From Campylobacterales bacterium (GTDB lineage Bacteria; Campylobacterota; Campylobacteria; Campylobacterales; QNZT01): a DNA stretch of 15,433 nucleotides. Each line of letters opens with the position of its first letter. Position 1 is the first letter of the stretch. This document shows, piece by piece, positions 1 through 6,893 of the stretch. The stretch is taken from assembly GCA_027055005.1 (NCBI GenBank), contig JALUNR010000023.1, forward strand, positions 1-15,433, read 5' to 3'. The translations under genes were made by a program, and so were the position numbers. The notes beneath the pieces were generated by a model. The model was not told the origin of the DNA. It saw only the letters and a list, made by a program, of their open reading frames with translations, and ran no database searches.

Positions 1-470
1 ACAAATATTTTCTTTGCACCATTATTTAAAAGTGATTTTACCACACATAGTATATTTAAACCAATATCACATCCATCACTAAAAATCATAATTTTTTTAT
101 CTTTAATATTATCCAAAACTTTACCTCCTTTAAAGGCATACAACTTTGTTAAAATATTATTTTCATATAATTCTTGGGATTTTTTATATATATAATCTTC
201 ATCTATTTCAAAACTTTTAACAAGATTTTTTTCTATAACTATCTCTTTTAACTCACTTACTACTGCTATTGTACATTCACTATTATTTGGAGCTGTTATC
301 TCTTGTAAAAAAAAAGGTTCACAATCTAGCTTTAAATCTTGACTTATTTTACAAACTTCCTTAAGATTATTAAGAGTATTTGTTATTATTTTCCAATCAC
401 TATCATATACCAAATTCTTGGGTATTAGCCTAAAAAGTTCTTCATATGCTTCTTGCCTATTTTTATACAT
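1..470 (-). CDS. Phosphoribosyltransferase-like protein, C-terminus cut by window edge
   Basis: Reading back from an ATG at 470, an open frame runs 156 codons without a stop and leaves the window at base 1. Residues 56-93 (LQEITAPNNSECTIAVVSE, then an I-D-E-D-Y stretch) resemble predicted phosphoribosyltransferases of the COG1926 type, which carry 'P-x-N-x-E' and 'D-Y-I' in similar places. A hydrophobic strand followed by SDGCDIGLN (131-139) sits where that family has its PRPP loop (usually DDGIATG). The first acidic position is Ser and the TG is IG, so PRPP binding may be weak or lost. The start lies 4 bases after the J-domain gene's stop, with no good ribosome binding site, so translation is probably coupled. 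An internal AAAGGAGGT occurs at 123-131. The substrate is unknown; the family assignment is from memory of motifs and only moderately sure. Confidence 0.62.
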   Translation of the reverse strand, partial: MYKNRQEAYEELFRLIPKNLVYDSDWKIITNTLNNLKEVCKISQDLKLDCEPFFLQEITAPNNSECTIAVVSELKEIVIEKNLVKSFEIDEDYIYKKSQELYENNILTKLYAFKGGKVLDNIKDKKIMIFSDGCDIGLNILCVVKSLLNNGAKKIF

Positions 471-474
471 ATAT

Positions 475-732
475 TTAAAATCTGAATTGTTCAGCATATT
501 CACTTCCATTATATTGCTTTAAAATCTCTTCATCACTAAAATAAAACCTATAATTTTCAATATAATCTTTTAATAATTTAAAACTTTGATTTAATTTATC
601 CATTTTCTGACTATCCCCACCAAAATCAGGATGATACTCTTTAGATAACTCTTTGTATCTATTTTTTATCTCTAAAAATGTTGTGAAAGAGCTAAGATTC
701 ATAAACTCTAAAGCCTCTTCGTATTTATTCAT
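475..732 (-). CDS. Small J-domain (DnaJ-like) protein, 85 aa
   Basis: A single J domain fills most of this 85-residue protein. A helix rich in K/R/Y (about 21-33) leads into the HPD tripeptide at residues 34-36 (YHPDFGGD), the motif that stimulates Hsp70 (DnaK) ATPase, followed by a helix of the KMDKLNQSFKLLKDY type. There is no Gly/Phe linker, zinc finger or client-binding C-terminal domain, so this is a class III J protein that would deliver DnaK to a specific client rather than act as a general chaperone. The start ATG overlaps the mlaD stop by one base (TAATG) and the next gene starts 4 bases after its own stop, so it sits firmly inside the envelope operon. The C-terminal tail (about 66-85) is acidic/aromatic with no recognised motif. 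The client is unknown. Confidence 0.8.
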   Translation of the reverse strand: MNKYEEALEFMNLSSFTTFLEIKNRYKELSKEYHPDFGGDSQKMDKLNQSFKLLKDYIENYRFYFSDEEILKQYNGSEYAEQFRF

Positions 733-2099
733 TATTTAGCCATACTTCCCACACTTTGACTCATAATAAGCCTTTTTAGATCATCATCATAAAAGTGAAA
801 ACCAATTCCAACAAAAGCATTATCAGCCTTTGTATTTAAAAAGTTGTCATATCCACCATATAAATCTATATGTTTCAAAATAGTAAATCTACCACTAATC
901 TTAGCATGAGCCTTATCACCTCTAACATCATCTCTTGCATTAAAATCAAATACTTCACTACTCACTTTAAATCTATCATCAAACATATAATAATCAGCCC
1001 CAGCTCCCACGGTACTCTCTATAAGTCCCGTTCGTAAAGTCAAATCTCCATATCTTTTAGCAATTTGTGCAGATATAAGAATCTTAGAGTCTTGATGCTT
1101 TTTAGGTTTTATCACTTTACCTTTAGAATCCAATTTAGAATAATCATCCATGGATGCAAGAGAAAATTTATATCTTTTAGAATCACTTGGAATATAATCC
1201 AAATCAATATATCCTTTTTGATAACTATCGCTAGATTGATACTCACTTCTCATTCCCATCTCAAGTTTTACTTTATCAACAGTTGCCAAAAGTTTATCAA
1301 TTTTATCAAAAGCAGATTTACCACCATCAAAAAAGTTTCCAGCATTTTTTAATGCCGAATTTAAAGGCTCTTTATTATTTTTCAAAATCCCATTTATTTG
1401 ATTTTCTATATCTTCAAACTTTGCCATCAAAACTGGAGCTTTATTTTTCAGATCCCTAATCAAAATATCTAAATTTTTAGCAATAGAAGGTAACCTATTA
1501 TTTATAATATCAGCTGTTTTTGCAAACTTATCGCTTGTATTTTTAATACTAACAGCCATATTATTAAAATTATTCAATGTTGATTCAAGATTTGAAAGTG
1601 TATTTCTTAAACTTTTTTTCGCTTTATCATCCAAAACATCTCTAAAATCAGCTATAAAAGCTTTAAATTCATCCGCAGCCCTTTTGATACTATCACTAGC
1701 CTCATCAAAACTAGCTAATTTTTTCTGAGCTTTAATAATACTTTTATCTTTTAAAAACTTTTGTGATCGTCCTAGCTTAATATTTAAATACTTACCACCT
1801 AACATACTTCCCTGTTCACTTCTTAAAAGTGAATCTTCCGGTATTTTTACTCCATTATATATAAAAATATTGGCTTTTATTTTATCATTATCTATACTTA
1901 AATCTTTGATATATCCAATATCTAAACCATTAGCTTTTACCTTTGCATTTTTTTCTAAACCTGATGCATCGGTTAAATATGTAAAAATACTATAACCTTT
2001 TTTAGACAAATTTTTAAAACTTCCTACCTGAGTAGAGAGTAAAAACAAAACTACAAGCCCAATAAAAACAAATAAACCAACCTTTGCTTCTTTATTCAT
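732..2099 (-). CDS. mlaD: MlaD-family MCE protein with predicted C-terminal beta-barrel
   Basis: Substrate-binding component of an Mla-type phospholipid transport system. Residues 7-25 form one membrane anchor with a short cytoplasmic N-terminus. An MCE domain follows at about 37-112 (YLTDASGLEKNAKVKANG, then GSMLGGKYLNI). Residues 129-276 are strongly helical, in keeping with an MCE hexamer stalk. Residues 277-437 alternate polar and hydrophobic residues in about ten probable strands, several ending in aromatics (GADYYMFDDRFKV, GIGFHFYDDDLKRL), which looks like an outer-membrane beta-barrel. At 455 residues it is far longer than E. coli MlaD (about 180). I chose the ATG at 2099: GGAG lies 6 bases upstream, while an in-frame GTG one codon earlier has poorer spacing. 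It overlaps the lptD end by 8 bases. No mlaE or mlaF permease/ATPase gene is in the window. The MCE call is firm; the barrel is inferred. Confidence 0.88.
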   Translation of the reverse strand: MNKEAKVGLFVFIGLVVLFLLSTQVGSFKNLSKKGYSIFTYLTDASGLEKNAKVKANGLDIGYIKDLSIDNDKIKANIFIYNGVKIPEDSLLRSEQGSMLGGKYLNIKLGRSQKFLKDKSIIKAQKKLASFDEASDSIKRAADEFKAFIADFRDVLDDKAKKSLRNTLSNLESTLNNFNNMAVSIKNTSDKFAKTADIINNRLPSIAKNLDILIRDLKNKAPVLMAKFEDIENQINGILKNNKEPLNSALKNAGNFFDGGKSAFDKIDKLLATVDKVKLEMGMRSEYQSSDSYQKGYIDLDYIPSDSKRYKFSLASMDDYSKLDSKGKVIKPKKHQDSKILISAQIAKRYGDLTLRTGLIESTVGAGADYYMFDDRFKVSSEVFDFNARDDVRGDKAHAKISGRFTILKHIDLYGGYDNFLNTKADNAFVGIGFHFYDDDLKRLIMSQSVGSMAK

Positions 2100-4170
2100 C
2101 ACTCACTCCACTATCTACTATATTATCTTTTGCATATTCATAGGATATTCCCCCTATATTAGCAAAATTTACCAAAAAGTAAATACCTTTGTTTTTATAA
2201 GCTTTTGCACCACCACTTGTAGCAATAGGTATCAAACTCTCTTTATAAGTTATCTTATAGTTCCAACACTTTTTATCTCTATACAACCAAAGACTCCAAT
2301 CTCTAGTAAAAGCATTTTTTATATCATAGTTTAACTCTCCACCAATCTTAAAACCAGCATTTAGATTTGTACTAAAATCTGTTGTCAAATAATTTACTTT
2401 TTTTTCATTTGGTACATTTTTATGAGTATGTGATAATCTAAACTTATACACATCATCTTTATAATTTATACTTGTTTGAATCTTTTTGATTTTTGAAAAT
2501 TTCTTAGAATAAGATGTATTTTCACTTATGGAAAGTTTATTGGAATATTTATAATATATATCATTTAAAATATCTCCATACTCTTTTTTACCTTTATCCA
2601 GATATATGATTTGAGAACTTCTCAAAGTTAAAAAATCAAATCCATTTTTATCATAAAAATATTGATTAATTGAGAAATTTAAGTTTTTTCTCTCTTTATT
2701 AATATCTATAAAATCAGCAAAATCACCACTTTTATGCTCAAAACTTGGAACTTGTAAAGTAGTTTGTAACTGTATATTGTGCAAAAAATTATCATATTTT
2801 TTTGTCAAATCGCTACTTAAAACAAATTTATGATAATTACTAAAATAAACAGCATTATCAATATTTTTGCCAGCCAATTTGCTATAATTTATCTTTGAAT
2901 AGTAAAGATTTTCACTAAAAGAAAAGTTTAAAAAATCATCCAATAGCGATATATCAAACTTAATAGGAAAATTTATCTCTTGCCAAGCTGCATTTAATCC
3001 CTCTCTTCTATAATTATTTTTAAACTTATAATCAAAAGAGTATGTAAGGTTTTTTATTGCTATGTTTTTTGTAAATATATGATATTGAAACGATGGTAAC
3101 TCTTGCATCGTATCAGAGTTACTGACTTTATCAGTATCAATAAAGTATTTTGCATAAAGACCAAAATAATCACTCTTTCTTTTAAGATATGAGTTTAATC
3201 TTGAAGTAACAAGCTTATTGTATGATTTTATATTTACATCTTTTAAGTTTTCATAATCTATATCATTTAATGTTTCAAACTTTATATACAATCCATCTTC
3301 ATCATCACTACTTTTTAAAAAACTGGGCAAAAAATGACTTCCCTCATAATAAAAATCTAAACCATGATGCTCTTTATTTCTAAGGTTTTTCTCTTTAAAG
3401 AAAGAACTTTTTTCTTTAAAGTATCCAAGAGTTAAACTACCTTTAGAAAACTTACTATCTGCAAAATTTAAACTACTATAAAGTCCAATACCCCTATTTG
3501 TTCTAATCTGAGGTGTAAACTCAATATCCCAGTTTCTATATGGTGCATAAAAATAAGGTTGTTTATATATAAAACCACTATCAGCATTAATCCCAAATCT
3601 AGGTCTAAGCAATCCTGTTTTTCTTTTCTTTACAGTAGAAAATCCAAACCAAGGCAGAGCAAATACAGGTTTTTGTTTAAAGTAAAATGTTGGTCTGCTT
3701 AAAGTTACAAACTCTATATTTTTATTATATTTTCCTTTTGCAAAAAGTATTTTCCAATCAGGATTTTTAACTTTACAGCTAGATATTTCACTATTTTTAA
3801 CTCTATATATTCCATTTTTAGACTTATAACTACTTCCTCTAAGCCATATTTTACTATTTCCATCATATATAAAAAATTTATTTGTATGACTTTTAGAATC
3901 TTTTACATTTACTTTCAAATAATCAGTTATAGAGCTACTTTTATTAGTTATAACTTTTACATTTCCAAATAATTCTAAAACTTTTTTCTTGGTATTATAT
4001 ACTGCACGATTAGCTTTATATACTTTATTTTTATGATATATTATAACTCCACCATCAGCACTTACTATATCTCCTACACTCTCAACACTTACAGCATACA
4101 TAGTATAAGGAAGTGAGGAAGAATATAGCGAAGTTAAAATAATCGTTGAAATAAAAAGTTTTTTATACAT
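2092..4170 (-). CDS. lptD: LPS-assembly protein LptD (outer-membrane LPS translocon)
   Basis: LptD with LptE receives LPS from the periplasmic LptA bridge and inserts it into the outer leaflet of the outer membrane. Residues 1-26 look like a Sec signal peptide. About 30-110 form the OstA/LptA-like beta-jellyroll (VSADGGVIIYHKNKVYKANRA). From about 165 to the end is the barrel domain, with the family hallmarks PVFALPWFGF and KRKTGLLRPRFG. At 692 aa it is shorter than the E. coli protein (784), as is usual in this phylum. I find only two cysteines: C132 in SSCKVKNPDW and C635 in KKCWNYKITY near the C-terminus. They match the positions of an inter-domain disulfide. The start overlaps the RDD gene stop by 8 bases and has no clear ribosome binding site, suggesting coupling. 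No lptE is visible. Confidence 0.93.
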   Translation of the reverse strand: MYKKLFISTIILTSLYSSSLPYTMYAVSVESVGDIVSADGGVIIYHKNKVYKANRAVYNTKKKVLELFGNVKVITNKSSSITDYLKVNVKDSKSHTNKFFIYDGNSKIWLRGSSYKSKNGIYRVKNSEISSCKVKNPDWKILFAKGKYNKNIEFVTLSRPTFYFKQKPVFALPWFGFSTVKKRKTGLLRPRFGINADSGFIYKQPYFYAPYRNWDIEFTPQIRTNRGIGLYSSLNFADSKFSKGSLTLGYFKEKSSFFKEKNLRNKEHHGLDFYYEGSHFLPSFLKSSDDEDGLYIKFETLNDIDYENLKDVNIKSYNKLVTSRLNSYLKRKSDYFGLYAKYFIDTDKVSNSDTMQELPSFQYHIFTKNIAIKNLTYSFDYKFKNNYRREGLNAAWQEINFPIKFDISLLDDFLNFSFSENLYYSKINYSKLAGKNIDNAVYFSNYHKFVLSSDLTKKYDNFLHNIQLQTTLQVPSFEHKSGDFADFIDINKERKNLNFSINQYFYDKNGFDFLTLRSSQIIYLDKGKKEYGDILNDIYYKYSNKLSISENTSYSKKFSKIKKIQTSINYKDDVYKFRLSHTHKNVPNEKKVNYLTTDFSTNLNAGFKIGGELNYDIKNAFTRDWSLWLYRDKKCWNYKITYKESLIPIATSGGAKAYKNKGIYFLVNFANIGGISYEYAKDNIVDSGVSDE

Positions 4171-4609
4171 CTATAACTATTGACCCACAGGCCTTGTCAT
4201 GCCAAGTTTGTTTAGTAGGACTCAAAACTCCCCATAAAAAACCAAGATAAAAAACTGCTTCACTGAAAACTCTAACTATCGCTCTTATAAGTGATTGGGT
4301 AAAACTTAAGTTATAAAAAGTATTTGCATCAACTACTCTCATCTTAAAAAGCATCTTCCCCATAGTAGCACCATACTGCCAAACAAAAAAAGTGTGATAT
4401 ATAACTTTAAGTAAAACTATATATAAAAAAAGATTATTAGTGATAATTATAACTTCTTCCACCGTTTTAGCATTTGAAAAACTACTATAAAATGCTACAA
4501 ACATCAAAAAAGAAACTATCAAATCATCTATAAAAAAAGCATAACTCCTTCTTGGTATTGAAGTTAAAACTAATCCTTGTGTATTTAATCTATTAAATAA
4601 TTCTTCCAA
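4163..4609 (-). CDS. RDD-family integral membrane protein
   Basis: The RDD family is named after one Arg and two Asp residues; here they are R20/R21 and D28-D29 at the start of the first membrane segment (RRSYAFFIDDL). Three hydrophobic segments lie at about 22-43, 55-77 and 108-130. The family block GATMGKMLFKMRVVD follows the second, and a C-terminal TWHDKACGSIVI block is also typical. Biochemical function is unsettled for most members; some have been linked to ion transport. The start is TTG at 4609; the AAGG of its ribosome binding site overlaps the purD stop codon, and there is no in-frame ATG near. Position between purD and lptD suggests co-expression with envelope genes, but no specific role can be read from the sequence. 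Confidence 0.85.
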   Translation of the reverse strand: MEELFNRLNTQGLVLTSIPRRSYAFFIDDLIVSFLMFVAFYSSFSNAKTVEEVIIITNNLFLYIVLLKVIYHTFFVWQYGATMGKMLFKMRVVDANTFYNLSFTQSLIRAIVRVFSEAVFYLGFLWGVLSPTKQTWHDKACGSIVIDV

Positions 4610-4613
4610 AAAA

Positions 4614-5891
4614 CTACCTTAAAGCTTGATAAGCTATATCTTTTCTATACTGTTTACCTTCAAAATGGATTTGTCCCATCATAAGATATGCCATGTCTCT
4701 TGCCTCTTTAATACTATCCCCTAAACCTACAGCTAAAAGCACTCTTCCTCCATTAGCAAAAAGTTTATCATCTTCCCTACTAACTCCAGCATAAACTATA
4801 TGAGCATTTCCCATTAAATCCTCATGAACTACTTTATCTTTTACAATCTCTGCAGGAACTGAACTTTTATATGGATAGTGTCTGCTAGCACCTACTACAC
4901 AAACTGCATATTTATTGTCTATCTCAATATCTAAACTATCTAAATCTTTAGTTGCCCCTTTATAAAAAAGATCATACACACTACTTTTTATCAAAGGCAT
5001 CAAAATCTCACACTCAGGATCACCAAATCTTACATTGTACTCTAAAACTTTAGCTTCACCATTTACTACCATAAGACCAATAAAAAGTACACCTTCAAAT
5101 GGACAACCCTCCTCTTGCATACCTTTTAGAGTAGGCTTTATAACTTTTTCTCTAACTTGTTCATATATATCTTCATTAACCAAAGGAGTTGGAGCATAAG
5201 CACCCATTCCTCCAGTATTTGGTCCTTCATCACCATCTTTTAATCTTTTATGATCTTGAGCCGCAGGTAAAAGCTTAAAATCCTCACCATCACAAATAGC
5301 AAATAAAGAGAGTTCAAATCCATCTAAAAACTCTTCTACTATAACTTTTTTACCAGCATCACCAAAACTATCTCCACTAAGCATACCATCAACTGCTTCT
5401 TTTGCCTCTTCTCTACTCTCAGCTATGATAACACCCTTACCACCACAAAGCCCATCTGCTTTTACAACTATCGGAGTTGGAAGGGTATCTATAAAACTAT
5501 AAAGCTCATCTTTATTATCACTTTCTACATACTTTGCAGTTGGAATATTATACTTTTTCAAAAAGTTTTTCATATAAACTTTTGATCCCTCAAGCCTTGC
5601 AGCATCTGCAGTTGGACCAAATATAGTAAGATTATGTGATTTAAAAACATCAACTATTCCCTCAACCAAGGGAGCTTCAGGACCAACAATAGTCAAATCA
5701 ATACTATTTTTTTTAGCATATGAAGCTAACTTTTCAAAATCTTTTATAGATATATTTTCTACTTTTTCACTAATATCTTCAGTTGCACCATTTCCCGATG
5801 CAAAATAAATCTTTTTAACTTTTTCTTCTTCACTTAGAGCCTTTGCTATCGCATACTCTCTCCCACCGCTACCAACTAACAAAACTTTCAT
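4614..5891 (-). CDS. purD: Phosphoribosylamine-glycine ligase (GAR synthetase)
   Basis: Catalyses the ATP-dependent joining of glycine to 5-phosphoribosylamine, the second step of de novo purine synthesis, in the cytosol. The N-terminal domain opens with GSGGREYAIA (7-16; many family members have His where Tyr13 stands) and contains GPEAPLVEGI (70-79). The ATP-grasp domain covers about 100-300, with KADGLCGGKGV (144-154), PNTGGMGAY (224-232) and the metal-binding YNVRFGDPE (285-293). Length (425 aa) is standard and the protein looks intact. The start ATG at 5891 has AAGG 9 bases upstream. It begins only 25 bases after the end of the 6S-like RNA closing stem, with no terminator between, so readthrough from that promoter could supply purD mRNA. 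Confidence 0.97.
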   Translation of the reverse strand: MKVLLVGSGGREYAIAKALSEEEKVKKIYFASGNGATEDISEKVENISIKDFEKLASYAKKNSIDLTIVGPEAPLVEGIVDVFKSHNLTIFGPTADAARLEGSKVYMKNFLKKYNIPTAKYVESDNKDELYSFIDTLPTPIVVKADGLCGGKGVIIAESREEAKEAVDGMLSGDSFGDAGKKVIVEEFLDGFELSLFAICDGEDFKLLPAAQDHKRLKDGDEGPNTGGMGAYAPTPLVNEDIYEQVREKVIKPTLKGMQEEGCPFEGVLFIGLMVVNGEAKVLEYNVRFGDPECEILMPLIKSSVYDLFYKGATKDLDSLDIEIDNKYAVCVVGASRHYPYKSSVPAEIVKDKVVHEDLMGNAHIVYAGVSREDDKLFANGGRVLLAVGLGDSIKEARDMAYLMMGQIHFEGKQYRKDIAYQALR

Positions 5892-5916
5892 GAAATTATA
5901 CCTTGAATTTAGAAGT

Positions 5917-6107
5917 GTATCCGAGTGGCCGTTCCATCTAAATACTTGGCCCTAAAAAGCCAACAATAGGGATATGACCTCTGCTTTAGGGTCAATTACT
6001 AACTTTAAAAAGCTCAAACATAACCAACACACACCACAAAGAGTACGAACATCCCAAATATATTTTTGTTGGACCCTCATTATATGGTTATCGAACCACT
6101 TAGATAC
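5917..6107 (-). ncRNA. ssrS: Probable 6S RNA
   Basis: This non-coding stretch upstream of purD folds, on the minus strand, into a long interrupted rod like 6S RNA, which binds the housekeeping RNA polymerase by mimicking an open promoter. The ends pair over 12 positions (6107-6096 with 5928-5917, one mismatch and one G-U). Next comes an open region holding a small hairpin (GGTT/AACC at 6098-6087). Further in are CCAACAA (6072-6066) with TTGTTGG (5966-5960) and GGGAT (6055-6051) with ATCCC (5973-5969), nested correctly. A TATAAT at 6119-6114 puts the start near 6107, exactly the first base of the closing stem. Length about 191 nt fits 6S RNA (about 180-200). From memory, 6S RNA lies near purD in other Campylobacterota; I cannot verify that here. 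tmRNA and SRP RNA were considered and do not fit. Confidence 0.6.
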
Positions 6108-6142
6108 TACAAGATTATATTAAAATATAAATTAAAACTGAT
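6108..6142 (-). promoter_or_regulatory. Promoter of the 6S RNA candidate
   Basis: On the minus strand a perfect -10 (TATAAT, 6119-6114) is preceded by repeated T-rich tracts (TTTTAA, TTTA, TTTTAA) in 6120-6140, the usual Campylobacterota sigma-70 pattern with no strict -35. A 6-base spacer leads to G6107. It abuts the hemD stop codon at 6143 and may also feed purD and the genes after it. Confidence 0.6.
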
Positions 6143-6769
6143 TTAACTTTGACATTTAGTTATACAAGATGGTATATTTGGCTTATCACTTAGAATATAT
6201 GGTATATCTTTAGGTAAAGCTTTTAGTGTTACTTCACCTATCACAACAGCTTTATAACTACTATTCCAATTAAAACATTTAAAAAAACACTTCACAGTTG
6301 ATGGAGAAGAAAAAACTATACATGAACCATCCGGTGGAGTTTTTAAATTTTTACAATCATTACAAAGAGTCTCATAAACTATCTCTTCACTTAAAATTAC
6401 TCCATTTTCTATTAGAATTTGATTTAACTTTGAAGTAACTTTTTTAGCTCTCAAAAAAAGAACTCTTCTACCATTTAATCTTTTTTTTATTTCCTTTGCA
6501 AAATCATCTCCATAAGAACTTTTTGCCTCATATACAACATTTCCTCCTAGCTCTTTTATAGCTTTACTAGTTCCACTTCCTATGGAGTAAGATGGCAAAT
6601 CTTTCCAATTTTTATTTATCTTATCTATCGCCGTAACTGCATTTTTAGAAGTAAATATTAAAGCTTCAAAATAGTTTAAATTTATATCTTTTTGTATATA
6701 GTTTATAACTATACAAAGTAAATTTTTTGCATCTTTAAATGATTTTTCACTTAGTATATATATAGGCAT
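6143..6769 (-). CDS. hemD: Uroporphyrinogen-III synthase
   Basis: HemD closes and rearranges hydroxymethylbilane to uroporphyrinogen III, the branch point of heme, siroheme and cobalamin synthesis. Sequence identity between HemD proteins is low, but the family skeleton is clear: FTSKNAV (39-45), SIGSGT (62-67), GRRVLFLRAKK (100-110), the YET at 132-134, FSSPSTV (153-159) and IGEVT (177-181), giving the two-lobed fold. I start at ATG 6769 (208 aa), which puts MPIYIL at the N-terminus as is common and has a GAG 7 bases upstream. A GTG at 6781 would add four residues. The protein is unusually cysteine-rich (eight Cys, including a CNDC at 136-139 and a C-x3-C at the end). It lies between dnaJ and the 6S RNA candidate and probably has its own promoter. 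Confidence 0.88.
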   Translation of the reverse strand: MPIYILSEKSFKDAKNLLCIVINYIQKDINLNYFEALIFTSKNAVTAIDKINKNWKDLPSYSIGSGTSKAIKELGGNVVYEAKSSYGDDFAKEIKKRLNGRRVLFLRAKKVTSKLNQILIENGVILSEEIVYETLCNDCKNLKTPPDGSCIVFSSPSTVKCFFKCFNWNSSYKAVVIGEVTLKALPKDIPYILSDKPNIPSCITKCQS

Positions 6770-6809
6770 TTTATTTCTCACTTAATATCTTATTTATAGT
6801 CAATCAAGT

Positions 6810-6843
6810 GTTATACTATATATTTTAAGATATACAAATTATA
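6810..6843 (-). promoter_or_regulatory. Candidate hemD promoter(s)
   Basis: In the 124-bp gap between dnaJ and hemD two -10-like hexamers face hemD: TATAAT at 6843-6838 and TATAAC at 6815-6810, both in AT-rich sequence. Either would give a leader of roughly 35-65 nt. AT-rich DNA produces such matches by chance, so this is tentative. Confidence 0.35.
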
Positions 6844-6893
6844 TGTATTAACCCATAATATATGACAACACCATCATAATATTCAAAAATATA

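Noticed and set aside
1065..1352. Open frame of 95 codons on the plus strand inside mlaD
   Set aside because: Antisense shadow of a well-supported gene; no ribosome binding site or recognisable domain. The same applies to the plus-strand frames inside dnaJ (7338-7634) and the SPFH gene (13663-13863, 13919-14128).
5917..6107. tmRNA, SRP RNA or a purine riboswitch upstream of purD
   Set aside because: Too short and lacking a tRNA-like end or tag frame for tmRNA; no SRP tetraloop motif; no three-way junction with purine riboswitch core seen. The end-to-end rod and promoter fit 6S RNA better.
6857..6883. AT-rich hairpin downstream of dnaJ (9-bp stem with one bulge, 8-base loop)
   Set aside because: No T-run follows on the minus strand, the stem is almost all A-T, and such hairpins are expected by chance at this base composition; not called a terminator.
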